A DNA stretch of 7,038 nt from an uncultured Clostridia bacterium (GTDB taxonomy: Bacteria; Bacillota_A; Clostridia; Christensenellales; CAG-138), in assembly GCA_937877295.1 (NCBI GenBank), contig CALFIV010000395.1, positions 1 through 7,038 of the forward strand, given 5' to 3'. The notes beneath the pieces were generated by a model. The model was not told the origin of the DNA, ran no database searches, and saw only the letters and a list, made by a program, of their open reading frames with translations. Positions 1 through 6,069 of the stretch are shown one piece after another (within the stretch, counting starts at the first letter, position 1; each line of letters begins with the position of its first letter). A program made the translations under genes and the position numbers.

Positions 1-234
1 CTTCTCCTCATCCGCAGGTGTGCGGAAAGCGGTATGTCCCGTCAGGTTCGTGTAGAGGATGCTGCGCTCCCGTTTCAGATCCGGGCCGTTGATGGCGCGA
101 TCGACGAGGTTCATCACGCAGCCAATGGCGATCAGCGCCAGCGGCACCAGCTTGGCAACCTGCGTCCAATCGGAAAGGCGCAGCGTGTAAAGCCCCAGTA
201 ACGCTCCGGTGGCGGCGACGGCGACATCCAGCAC
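1..234 (-). CDS. Small putative membrane protein, C-terminus cut by window edge
   Basis: This reading frame runs on the minus strand through the left edge and has no stop in the window. The 78 visible residues start VLDVAVAATGALLGLYTL, a strong hydrophobic helix. A second helix follows (about residues 27-43, KLVPLALIAIGCVMNLV) and then a polar tail ending ...TAFRTPADEEK. The proposed start is a GTG two bases after the TGA of the flippase-like gene upstream. No ATG or TTG lies in frame nearby and no Shine-Dalgarno is visible, so translation may depend on ribosomes finishing the upstream gene. A CTG six bases earlier, overlapping that stop, is an alternative. I do not recognise the family. Hydrophobicity and good codon use favour this frame over the Arg/His-rich overlapping one. 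It is probably co-transcribed with the upstream gene. Confidence 0.6.
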   Translation of the reverse strand, partial: MLDVAVAATGALLGLYTLRLSDWTQVAKLVPLALIAIGCVMNLVDRAINGPDLKRERSILYTNLTGHTAFRTPADEEK

Positions 235-236
235 AA

Positions 237-1307
237 TCAGTGCCCACGCACCGCGCGTTCGATTGCGCGCACGGCGTAGATGATCACGCCGAGCAGCAAA
301 AAGATGTAGTAGGTCAGAAACCGCCAGATGAGCATCGCCCAGAAGATGCCGGAGGTATCGAGCTGGTTAAACAGGATATAGAACGACCCCTCCGCCGCGC
401 CGGCATTGCCGGGCGTCGGCACGATGGTGACCGAAAAGTAGACGTACACGCACATACAAAGCGAACGGAAAAATCCGAGATCGCCGCCGAACATGCACAC
501 GACAAAGTACGGGATGGAGCAGATCGCGAGCTGATATACGATCGACAGCGCGAACAGCGAGATCAGAAGCGGCTTGCTCTGCGCAATGTACTTCAAGCTG
601 TCGGAATAGCGCTTCAGCGCGCTCTCGACGCGCTCCGTCGTGTGCGCTTCGTCCTTGATCAGACGGATCTTTGCGCCGATCCGTACAAAAAATCCAATGA
701 TGCGGGCCGTCGCCTTCGGTGAGACCGCCGTCAGCACGATGAGAATCGGCACGGCAGAATAGAAGATCAGCCCGACGTAGGCTGCAATGCGAATGCCGAC
801 CGTGTTCACCGCGTCATAGCCGAACAGGAATACGCAGATCGCAATGATGACAAAGCCGAACTGCATCGTCACAAACGACGCCAGCGGCATGGCCGAGGAC
901 GCGCCGGTCGAATAGCCGTGCACATGAAGATCCCAGATCTGATACGGCTGTCCGCCCGCGCCGGACGGCGTGATGTAGTCGTAATACTTCCCGAGCACCA
1001 TCGTCTCAAACGCCTGCCGCACGGACACGCGCTCTTTGAGGCGCTTCATCATGAACAGAAACTTCACCGTTTCCGTGCCGATCGCGAGCACAAAGCAGCC
1101 GATGGCGCAGATCAGAAAGACGAGGTTTTTCCCCGCAAACGGGTTCAGCGGAATCGCCGGGCGCTCCTTTGCAAAATCGTTTCGCGCTGTGAAGAACAGC
1201 ACGACGGCGTTCGCCAAAACAAACGCAATCGCGCCAAGCACGCGCAGCAGCTTCTGCCGCCTCGTCTTCGGTTGCTTCTGATTCTGTTCGGTCCGGATCT
1301 GCTCCAA
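237..1307 (-). CDS. UPF0104 / LPG-synthase-TM flippase-like membrane protein
   Basis: A 356-residue polytopic membrane protein resembling the lysylphosphatidylglycerol synthase transmembrane family (the flippase half of MprF). It lacks the cytoplasmic aminoacyltransferase domain, so lipid aminoacylation should not be assigned. About seven to eight hydrophobic segments are visible, including residues 22-40, 62-80, 143-163, 172-195, 246-270, 280-296 and 320-346. Two loops match conserved family regions: GKYYDYITPSGAGGQPYQIW (106-125) and the P-x-PGNAGAAEGSF motif (297-309). A Lys/Arg-rich stretch with helical character lies at about 200-245. The start is TTG, chosen because AAAGGAG sits six bases before it; the open frame continues upstream to 1598, but that stretch crosses the promoter and the divergent gene. 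Its likely role is lipid or polyprenyl-linked substrate translocation in the cytoplasmic membrane; the substrate cannot be told from sequence. It appears to be first in an operon with the small membrane protein that follows. Confidence 0.88.
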   Translation of the reverse strand: MEQIRTEQNQKQPKTRRQKLLRVLGAIAFVLANAVVLFFTARNDFAKERPAIPLNPFAGKNLVFLICAIGCFVLAIGTETVKFLFMMKRLKERVSVRQAFETMVLGKYYDYITPSGAGGQPYQIWDLHVHGYSTGASSAMPLASFVTMQFGFVIIAICVFLFGYDAVNTVGIRIAAYVGLIFYSAVPILIVLTAVSPKATARIIGFFVRIGAKIRLIKDEAHTTERVESALKRYSDSLKYIAQSKPLLISLFALSIVYQLAICSIPYFVVCMFGGDLGFFRSLCMCVYVYFSVTIVPTPGNAGAAEGSFYILFNQLDTSGIFWAMLIWRFLTYYIFLLLGVIIYAVRAIERAVRGH

Positions 1308-1313
1308 AATGCG

Positions 1314-1320
1314 CTCCTTT
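1314..1320 (-). promoter_or_regulatory. Ribosome-binding site that sets a TTG start
   Basis: On the minus strand AAAGGAG is followed by a six-base spacer and TTG-GAG-CAG. No ATG or GTG with a comparable site is nearby, so this decides the start of the flippase-like gene. Confidence 0.8.
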
Positions 1321-1338
1321 CCCGCTTGCGTACGTTTC

Positions 1339-1367
1339 AGTATAGCACAATCCGCTTCGGTCCGCAA
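1339..1367 (-). promoter_or_regulatory. Promoter of the flippase-like operon
   Basis: Minus-strand -35 TTGCGG (1362-1367), a 17-bp spacer and -10 TATACT (1339-1344). The predicted transcript start is near 1332, giving a leader of about 25 nt that carries the AAAGGAG site. The -10 is near consensus (5 of 6) and the -35 is weak (3 of 6). Spacing is ideal and there is no competing gene, so I consider it likely. Confidence 0.65.
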
Positions 1368-1384
1368 CCGTCCGAAAGTTGCTC

Positions 1385-1413
1385 TTGCTTTTTTCTTGTG
1401 CGGCTGATATACT
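1385..1413 (+). promoter_or_regulatory. Promoter of the ThrE-family exporter gene
   Basis: Plus-strand -35 TTGCTT (1385-1390), a 17-bp spacer and -10 TATACT (1408-1413). Predicted transcription starts near 1420, leaving a leader of about 30 nt before the ATG at 1450. This position argues against the in-frame TTG at 1414 and ATG at 1426 as starts. Its -10 box is identical to that of the divergent promoter. Confidence 0.65.
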
Positions 1414-1449
1414 TTGCTGCGCGAAATGGATTCTTTCCGGAGTATCAAT

Positions 1450-2793
1450 ATGAAGAAAAAAGACCAAAGACAACACAGGCGTTCCGTCCTGCAGGCAAAG
1501 TCGAACCTGCAGCCCGACCCCGTGCCCGAAACGGTGCGCACCGGCGTCGGATCGTTCCATGAGGAGCTGTTGGAATTTGCCGTTTCCCTTGCAAACAAGC
1601 TGCAGGCATGCGGCGCGGAAACCTACCGCGTCGAGGATACCATCACGCGGATCGTCGAAGCATACGGCGTACAGCGTGTGGACGCATTTGTGATCCCGAA
1701 CTGCATCATGGCGAGCCTCGAAACCGACGAAGGTCAGATCCTGACCAAGATCCGCCGGCTCAAGAGCAGCACAACGATGCTGGACGGCATCGAGCGGTAT
1801 TCGGCGTTGTGCCGCCGGATCTGTGCGGAGCGGCCCGACATCCATACGGCGCGCAAGCTGCTGCGTGAAACGGAGAGCAGCGTCTGCCGTTATAACCTCT
1901 TTGTCTATTACGTCGCGGCGTTTCTGATCGGCGTCGGCTTTGCCGCGTTCTTCGGCGGCGGAATTCTTGAAATGCTGGCGGCCGGGCTGTGCGGGCTTGC
2001 GATCGGCGGCTCTTTGCAGTTCATGGGGCGTCTGCATGCCAACACGTTCTTCACGTCGTTTGTGTGCAGCTTCATTCTCGGTTTTCTCGCAAACGCGCTG
2101 GCGGCGGCCGGCGTCGGCAAAAATGCGGACATCACGGTCATCGGCGCGATCATGATCCTTGTCCCGGGCTTTCTCTTTACGAACAGCCTCCGCGACATCA
2201 TCTACGGCGACACGATGTCCGGCCTCAACCGTCTGGTGCAGGTTCTGATCATTGCGGTCGCGCTGTGCGTCGGCACGAGCGCGGGCGTGACGCTTGCGCG
2301 GCATCTGTTCCCCGCCGTGGCGACCGGGCTTGTGCCGATCGAGTATTCCCTGCCGCTGCAATGCCTTGCAGGGCTTGTGGGTACGCTCGGATTCGGCCTG
2401 ATGTTCAACATGCACGGACGCGGCATCCCGTTTGCGCTGCTCGGCAGCGTAATCTCGTGGCTGGTCTGCAGCCTTTGTATGCGCGCGGGGCTCTCCGAGC
2501 CCATCAGCTACCTGTTCGCAGCGGCGGCCTCGTCGGTGTATGCCGAAATTATGGCGCGCATCCGCAAGTTCCCCGCGACAAGCTATCTGCTTTGCGCGCT
2601 CGTTCCGCTGATCCCGGGGTCTGGCATCTACTATACAATGGACTTCATCCGCCGCGGCATGCTCAACGAAGCGTACGACAAGGGCATGGCAACCGCCATG
2701 ATCGCGGGCGCAATGGCCATCGGCGTGCTGCTGATCTCCACCGTGTTTCGCATGTGGGGCGTTTGGCTGCGCAATCGCAAGAAACACGCATAA
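1450..2793 (+). CDS. Threonine/serine exporter ThrE family protein, fused two-domain form
   Basis: A 447-residue inner-membrane protein that combines both ThrE-type domains. The N-terminal DUF1212/YjjP-like part has a cytoplasmic region of about 145 residues with GAETYRVEDTITRI (55-68), then about five membrane helices (roughly 150-282) and the signature VPGFLFTNSLRDIIYGDT (238-255). The C-terminal DUF3815/YjjB-like part (about 300-435) has four to five helices and a second Pro-Gly motif, LVPLIPGSGIYYT (384-396). Characterised relatives export threonine and serine using the proton gradient; the substrate here is inferred from family only. Many Firmicutes carry the two halves as adjacent genes, so the fused form resembles the actinobacterial arrangement. 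The start at 1450 was chosen because CCGGAG lies seven bases upstream; two earlier in-frame starts (1414, 1426) lack a site and fall on or next to the promoter. The N-terminus is Lys/Arg rich (MKKKDQRQHRR). The gene is apparently monocistronic, with its own promoter and terminator. Confidence 0.92.
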   Translation: MKKKDQRQHRRSVLQAKSNLQPDPVPETVRTGVGSFHEELLEFAVSLANKLQACGAETYRVEDTITRIVEAYGVQRVDAFVIPNCIMASLETDEGQILTKIRRLKSSTTMLDGIERYSALCRRICAERPDIHTARKLLRETESSVCRYNLFVYYVAAFLIGVGFAAFFGGGILEMLAAGLCGLAIGGSLQFMGRLHANTFFTSFVCSFILGFLANALAAAGVGKNADITVIGAIMILVPGFLFTNSLRDIIYGDTMSGLNRLVQVLIIAVALCVGTSAGVTLARHLFPAVATGLVPIEYSLPLQCLAGLVGTLGFGLMFNMHGRGIPFALLGSVISWLVCSLCMRAGLSEPISYLFAAAASSVYAEIMARIRKFPATSYLLCALVPLIPGSGIYYTMDFIRRGMLNEAYDKGMATAMIAGAMAIGVLLISTVFRMWGVWLRNRKKHA

Positions 2794-2799
2794 ACGTCA

Positions 2800-2824
2800 A
2801 AAGCTCCGGTTTGCCCGGAGCTTT
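2800..2824. terminator. Hairpin terminator, likely bidirectional
   Basis: A perfect 10-bp stem, AAAGCTCCGG (2800-2809) with CCGGAGCTTT (2815-2824), encloses a five-base loop. It is followed on the plus strand by CCTTT. On the minus strand the stem ends in a run of four T. It lies between the converging stops of the ThrE-like gene (2793) and the flavin reductase (2846), so it can end both transcripts. Confidence 0.85.
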
Positions 2825-2845
2825 CCTTTGATGTTTTCCGATCGG

Positions 2846-3418
2846 TTATTGCTTCATCAGCGCAGCGCCGGCGTTCCACGCCTTGCCGACCTTTTCGCCG
2901 ACGGTGTAGTAGCCGTTGCGGAACTGATCGAACAGGATCGCGTTGAGCTTCTCCGGCTCGACCTTGCCGGCTTCGTTGAGTACGGCCTCGTCCGCCTTGA
3001 CGTTGACGATCTTTCCTACGATGCCGTCCACATAATCGCTGTGCAGAAACTCCAGAAGCTCGCATTCCATCACGAGCGGGAACTCCTCAATGATGGGCGC
3101 ATGCACCTTGTCGCTCTTTCCCGCATGATAGCCCGTACGCTCGAACTTGTCGTTGATCTTGTTGCCGGAGGCAATGCCGAAGAAGTCGGCCACGTCCATA
3201 TGCGCCTTGTCCGCGAGCGCAACGGTGAACGCCTTGCTCGCCTGAATGTTCAGCCATGTTTTCTTGCCTTCGCCGATGAAGAGGATGATCTTGTCCTCGT
3301 CGCAGATCTGCCCCCAAGCGACGTTCATCACGTTGACCTTTTCGTTCTCATCGTATGCCGCCACCATCAGCACCGGCATCGGATACACAGCAGGCAGTAC
3401 GCCCAAATCCTTTTTCAT
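2846..3418 (-). CDS. Flavin reductase family protein (flavoredoxin-like)
   Basis: A 190-residue soluble protein with the split-barrel flavin-reductase-like fold, of the kind annotated as flavoredoxin or FMN-binding flavin reductase. Family-like stretches are PMPVLMVAAYD (13-23), VNVMNVAWGQICDEDKIILF (28-47), KTWLNIQASKAFTVAL (53-68) and the DFFGIASGNKINDKFERTG region (78-96). Its length is typical of the family and it appears complete. Such proteins bind FMN and pass electrons in the cytoplasm; the donor and acceptor cannot be fixed from sequence, and no fused rubredoxin or ferredoxin domain is present. The ATG at 3418 is preceded by AAAGGA at a ten-base spacing, with a nearer GGAAAG. It is transcribed alone, convergent with the ThrE-like gene and divergent from the MATE gene, with which it shares an overlapping promoter region. 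Confidence 0.88.
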   Translation of the reverse strand: MKKDLGVLPAVYPMPVLMVAAYDENEKVNVMNVAWGQICDEDKIILFIGEGKKTWLNIQASKAFTVALADKAHMDVADFFGIASGNKINDKFERTGYHAGKSDKVHAPIIEEFPLVMECELLEFLHSDYVDGIVGKIVNVKADEAVLNEAGKVEPEKLNAILFDQFRNGYYTVGEKVGKAWNAGAALMKQ

Positions 3419-3436
3419 ATACTTTCCGTCCTTTCG

Positions 3437-3465
3437 TTGACATTTGAATGGGGATATACCATAAT
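3437..3465 (+). promoter_or_regulatory. Promoter of the MATE-ATPase operon
   Basis: A perfect -35 TTGACA (3437-3442), a 17-bp spacer and -10 CATAAT (3460-3465, five of six consensus). Predicted transcription starts near 3472. The -35 lies in the predicted leader of the flavin reductase gene, and the two promoters share bases 3464-3465. Confidence 0.75.
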
Positions 3466-3471
3466 TATATC
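3453..3471. repeat. Inverted repeat across the overlapping -10 boxes, possible operator
   Basis: GATATA (3453-3458) and its exact complement TATATC (3466-3471) flank a seven-base centre, and the inner ATAATTAT (3461-3468) is itself palindromic. It spans both -10 elements, the right position for an operator that could silence both genes. It is AT rich, so some symmetry is expected from promoter composition alone. Confidence 0.35.
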
Positions 3472-3491
3472 AGAATCCGGTAGAATAGCAA
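3464..3491 (-). promoter_or_regulatory. Promoter of the flavin reductase gene
   Basis: Minus-strand -35 TTGCTA (3486-3491), a 16-bp spacer and a perfect -10 TATAAT (3464-3469). The transcript should start near 3457, leaving about 38 nt of leader. The -10 box overlaps that of the divergent MATE promoter. Confidence 0.7.
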
Positions 3492-3500
3492 GAACGAACC

Positions 3501-4880
3501 ATGCAGAAAAACCGTCCGAAACACCATTCGTCAAAGCTTTTAACCGAAGGCAAGCCGTGGAAAGTGCTTGCCTCGTTTGCGCTGCCGATCTTTTTGAGTC
3601 AGCTCTTCCAGCAGCTCTACAATACCGCAGACTCCTGGATCGTCGGAAACTTTCTCGGAAAGGAAGCGCTTGCCGCTGTCAATTCCTCGGGCAGCCTGAT
3701 CTATCTGTTGATCAGCTTTTTTGTTGGCGCGTCGATGGGCGCGGGCGTCGTCATCTCGCGGTATTTCGGCGCGGGCGATACGGAGCGCGTCAGCAAGGCG
3801 GTACACACCAACGCGGTATTCTCGCTGATTTGCGGCGTCGTGCTGTCGGTTTTCGGCGTGCTGATGACCCCGCAGATCCTGCGCTGGATGGGCGTGCCGG
3901 AGGACGTTCTGCCGAACTCCACGGCGTATTTGCGCTACTATTTTCTCGGCTCTGTGCCGGTGGTCATCTACAACTCGTTCAAGGGCGTCATGAATGCCGT
4001 CGGCGACAGCCGCCGTCCGCTGTATTATCTGATCATTTCCTCGGTGTTGAACGTGATCTTGGACCTGTTCTTCGTAGGGCTTCTGGGCTTGGGCGTGGAA
4101 TGGGCGGCGATCGCGACCGTGCTGTCGCAGACGGTCAGCGCGCTTCTTTGCACTTGGCAGCTCACGCGCAAGGGCACGGTCTACCGGCTCGAATGGAAAA
4201 AGCTGCGTATGGATCGCGAAAGTCTCAGGGAGATCGTCAAATACGGCATCCCGACCGGCGTGCAGAACTCCGTCATCGGCTTTGCCAACGTGCTGGTGCA
4301 GACGCACATCAACAGCTTCGGCGCGCTCGCCATGGCCGCCTGCGGGGCATATTCGCGCATCGAGGGCTTCGTGTTTTTGCCGATTATGAGCTTCTCGATG
4401 GCGCTGACGAGCTTCATCGGACAGAACCTCGGTGCGAAGCAGTATGACCGCGCAAAGCTCGGCGCGCGCTTCGGCATTGTGACCTCCATCGCCATGGCGG
4501 AGCTGATCGGTCTCATTGTCTTTTTCTTCGGCGGATTCCTGATCTCGACCTTTATCACGGACACAGATCCTGCGGCAGTGGAAGAGATCATTGCCATCGG
4601 TGTCCGGCAGTTTCGCGTGGAATCGCTGTTCTATTGCCTGCTCGCGTTCTCCCATGCGGTCGCAGGCATATGCCGCGGCGCAGGCAAGGCGATTGTGCCG
4701 ATGCTCATCATGCTGATCGTGTGGTGCGTCATCCGCATCATCTACATCACGGTCGCGATGCACGTCCGCCACGACATCATTCTGCTCTTTGCCGCCTATC
4801 CGCTGACATGGTTCATCAGCTCGGTCATCTATTTCATCTACTATAAGCGCTCCGATTGGGTGCACGGGTTCGAGCATTGA
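3501..4880 (+). CDS. MATE family efflux transporter
   Basis: A 459-residue membrane protein of the multidrug and toxic compound extrusion family, full length and with about twelve hydrophobic helices in two similar halves. Family-like features are LYNTADSWIVGNFLG (39-53) in the first helix region, GAGVVISRYFGAGD (80-93), GVMNAVGDSRRPL (162-174), GIPTGVQNSV (249-258) opening the second half, SFIGQNLGAKQYDRAK (304-319) and GICRGAGKAIVPM (389-401). Members export cationic drugs or metabolites by sodium or proton antiport; the substrate here is unknown. The ATG at 3501 has no good Shine-Dalgarno, only weak AAGAAC-like sequence, although the predicted leader is about 29 nt. No better in-frame start is seen. 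It is followed 13 nt later by the AAA ATPase gene and probably shares its transcript. The flavin reductase gene is divergent, and a functional link between them is only conjecture. Confidence 0.92.
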   Translation: MQKNRPKHHSSKLLTEGKPWKVLASFALPIFLSQLFQQLYNTADSWIVGNFLGKEALAAVNSSGSLIYLLISFFVGASMGAGVVISRYFGAGDTERVSKAVHTNAVFSLICGVVLSVFGVLMTPQILRWMGVPEDVLPNSTAYLRYYFLGSVPVVIYNSFKGVMNAVGDSRRPLYYLIISSVLNVILDLFFVGLLGLGVEWAAIATVLSQTVSALLCTWQLTRKGTVYRLEWKKLRMDRESLREIVKYGIPTGVQNSVIGFANVLVQTHINSFGALAMAACGAYSRIEGFVFLPIMSFSMALTSFIGQNLGAKQYDRAKLGARFGIVTSIAMAELIGLIVFFFGGFLISTFITDTDPAAVEEIIAIGVRQFRVESLFYCLLAFSHAVAGICRGAGKAIVPMLIMLIVWCVIRIIYITVAMHVRHDIILLFAAYPLTWFISSVIYFIYYKRSDWVHGFEH

Positions 4881-4881
4881 C

Positions 4882-4887
4882 GGGAGG
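4882..4887 (+). promoter_or_regulatory. Ribosome-binding site of the ATPase gene
   Basis: GGGAGG lies six bases before the ATG at 4894, inside the 13-nt gap after the MATE stop. It is a stronger site than that of the MATE gene itself, so the ATPase may be translated at least as well. Confidence 0.75.
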
Positions 4888-4893
4888 ATTCTG

Positions 4894-5799
4894 ATGTATC
4901 TGGACAGCTTTTCTATACCGATCGAACAGGAAGAAGCGCTGATCACCCGGCGCATGCAGGAAAACGGCGGCTCGCTCGGCTACATCGACAACATCTATCC
5001 CTGCGGCGTCTTTCCGTCCAAGCAGTTGAAAGAACTCAGCTTTGCGCGCATCACAATCTTTTACGGCGGTAACGGCTCGGGCAAGAGCACGCTTTTGAAT
5101 CTGATCGCGGCAAAGCTCGGACTTTTGCGCGTATCGCCGTTCAATTCAAGCGAGCTGTTCGACGCCTATGCCGCGCGATGCACCTACCGCACCGGAACGG
5201 ATGAAGAAGGCGGTTTGGCGCGAATTCCGAACGGCAGCCGCATCATCACGAGCGACGACGTATTCGATTATATGCTCGCCGTGCGCGACAACAACGCCGA
5301 GATCGGCGATGCAATCGAAACCGGTAAGGCGGAATATGCAAAGTTCAAGTTCGGCGACAACGTCGTTTTGAACAGCATGGACGATTATGAAGCGCTGCGG
5401 CTGCAGGTGCAGTCCCGCCGCAAAACGCTGTCGCGCCGCAAGTTCCTGCGCCGTGAGGTCGGCACGAAGATCAAGCTCAACAGCAACGGCGAAACGGCGC
5501 TTGAATACTTCCGCGAAAAGCTGCAGAACGATATGCTCTACTGCCTCGACGAGCCGGAAAACAGCATGTCGCCGAAAACGCAGCTGGAGCTCATGCACCT
5601 TCTGGAAGAGCTGGCGCGCTATTGCGGCTGCCAGTTGATTCTTGCCACGCATTCACCGTTCCTGCTTGCCATGTCCGGCGCGCGCATCTACGACCTCGAC
5701 GCGTCGCGCGTCGTCATCAAAAACTGGTGGGAGCTCGAAAACACCAGGATCTATTACACCTTCTTTCAAAAATACAGGCATTTGTTTGAGGAAGACTGA
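4894..5799 (+). CDS. Stand-alone AAA / ABC-type ATPase (predicted ATPase, COG3910-like)
   Basis: A 301-residue soluble ATPase with the ABC/SMC-RecF type nucleotide-binding fold. Visible motifs are Walker A GGNGSGKST (58-66), an ABC-signature-like SNGE (197-200), Walker B with the catalytic glutamate MLYCLDEPE (214-222) and the H-loop histidine in LATHSP (251-256, His253). Between Walker A and the signature lies about 130 residues holding a charged basic stretch, SRRKTLSRRKFLRRE (174-188). There are no membrane helices and no fused nuclease (Toprim) or long coiled coil, so it is neither a transport ATPase domain partnered in the usual way nor an OLD-type nuclease. The compact size and motif order match small predicted ATPases of the COG3910 type, whose role is unknown; this assignment is from memory of motif layout. 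It follows the MATE gene closely and is probably co-transcribed. MATE pumps use ion gradients, so it is unlikely to power that pump. Confidence 0.85.
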   Translation: MYLDSFSIPIEQEEALITRRMQENGGSLGYIDNIYPCGVFPSKQLKELSFARITIFYGGNGSGKSTLLNLIAAKLGLLRVSPFNSSELFDAYAARCTYRTGTDEEGGLARIPNGSRIITSDDVFDYMLAVRDNNAEIGDAIETGKAEYAKFKFGDNVVLNSMDDYEALRLQVQSRRKTLSRRKFLRREVGTKIKLNSNGETALEYFREKLQNDMLYCLDEPENSMSPKTQLELMHLLEELARYCGCQLILATHSPFLLAMSGARIYDLDASRVVIKNWWELENTRIYYTFFQKYRHLFEED

Positions 5800-5866
5800 C
5801 CGTCTCTCCCGGATGTGCCGTACGCAAGACGCCGCCGACAGTTTTCAATAATAATATATAAAGTGA

Positions 5867-5894
5867 TTGACAAATCCGGAAAATCATATATAAT
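5867..5894 (+). promoter_or_regulatory. ddh: Full-consensus promoter of ddh
   Basis: Perfect -35 TTGACA (5867-5872), a 16-bp spacer and perfect -10 TATAAT (5889-5894), in an AT-rich island (about 5846-5900). Predicted transcription starts near 5901, so the ddh leader would be about 175 nt and contain the whole palindromic repeat. The stretch from the ATPase stop (5799) to here holds no clear terminator, so read-through from the MATE-ATPase operon is also possible. Confidence 0.8.
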
Positions 5895-5914
5895 ATTGAC
5901 TGTTGGGAATTACG

Positions 5915-5931
5915 AGGGCGTAAAAAGCCCT
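5915..5931 (+). other. Small hairpin at the 5' end of the ddh leader
   Basis: AGGGC (5915-5919) pairs with GCCCT (5927-5931) around a seven-base A-rich loop. It would form near the start of the ddh transcript and competes by one base with the repeat end. Its function is unknown. Confidence 0.35.
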
Positions 5932-6039
5932 GTCATTCTGAGCCGTAAGGCGAAGAATCTCTGAACGCAAGTTTGAAAAACTTGATTTACAGGTCTTTCC
6001 GCTCTGAGATCCTTCGTCCCTGCGCTCCTCAGAATGACA
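5931..6039. repeat. 109-bp palindromic dispersed repeat (MITE-like) in the ddh leader
   Basis: Perfect 12-bp terminal inverted repeats, TGTCATTCTGAG (5931-5942) and CTCAGAATGACA (6028-6039), bound the element. Inside, CGAAGAATCTC (5951-5961) faces GAGATCCTTCG (6006-6016) with one mismatch. A perfect 7-bp hairpin, CAAGTTT-gaa-AAACTTG, lies at 5968-5984. The nested stems would make a long cruciform or RNA hairpin. Outside the ends, GGGCGTAAAAAG (5916-5927) resembles the complement of 6047-6060, suggesting an imperfect outer arm. The terminal sequence matches a palindrome type I know to recur in many bacterial genomes; it has no coding capacity and no transposase here. No target duplication is clear. 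It sits between promoter and ribosome-binding site of ddh. Confidence 0.82.
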
Positions 6040-6063
6040 CTTAACACTTTTTAACAGCCCAAA

Positions 6064-6069
6064 AAGGAG
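6064..6069 (+). promoter_or_regulatory. ddh: Ribosome-binding site of ddh
   Basis: AAGGAG seven bases before the ATG at 6077, followed by an A-rich spacer. The overlapping hexamer AGGAGC (6065-6070) is exactly complementary to GCTCCT at 6024-6029 in the 3' arm of the repeat. Confidence 0.85.

Noticed and set aside
1414..1449. Earlier starts (TTG 1414, ATG 1426) for the ThrE-like gene
   Set aside because: They lie next to or within a few bases of the predicted transcript start and lack a Shine-Dalgarno, whereas 1450 has CCGGAG at seven bases.
1308..1598. N-terminal extension of the flippase-like protein to an upstream ATG
   Set aside because: It would cross the promoter at 1339-1367 and the start of the divergent gene. 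The TTG at 1307 has AAAGGAG at ideal spacing and the added residues are not family-like.
1006..2787. Long open frame on the minus strand opposite the ThrE-like gene (593 codons)
   Set aside because: It is rich in Arg, His, Asp and Ala with no hydrophobic core or motif, and lies antisense to a clear membrane protein gene. GC-rich codon bias explains the lack of stops.
2828..4447. Long plus-strand open frame covering the flavin reductase antisense and part of the MATE gene (539 codons)
   Set aside because: It spans two real genes, the divergent promoter region and the flavin reductase control region. Its composition changes along its length and no family is recognisable.
3540..4955. Long open frame on the minus strand opposite the MATE gene (471 codons)
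   Set aside because: It has the same His/Asp/Arg-rich composition typical of antisense shadows, and it crosses the MATE-ATPase junction.
4894..5799. Anti-phage defence ATPase (OLD-type or similar)
   Set aside because: No Toprim nuclease, helicase, effector or other defence gene is fused or adjacent; the neighbour is a MATE pump. A defence role is not supported.
5931..6039. Insertion sequence or CRISPR repeat
   Set aside because: There is no transposase, only one copy is in the window, and no spacer pattern is present. It is a short non-coding palindrome.
6040..6060. Intrinsic terminator/attenuator made by the repeat and the T-run at 6048-6052
   Set aside because: The T-run is eight bases past the end of the stem and only five long, so it does not fit a normal intrinsic terminator.
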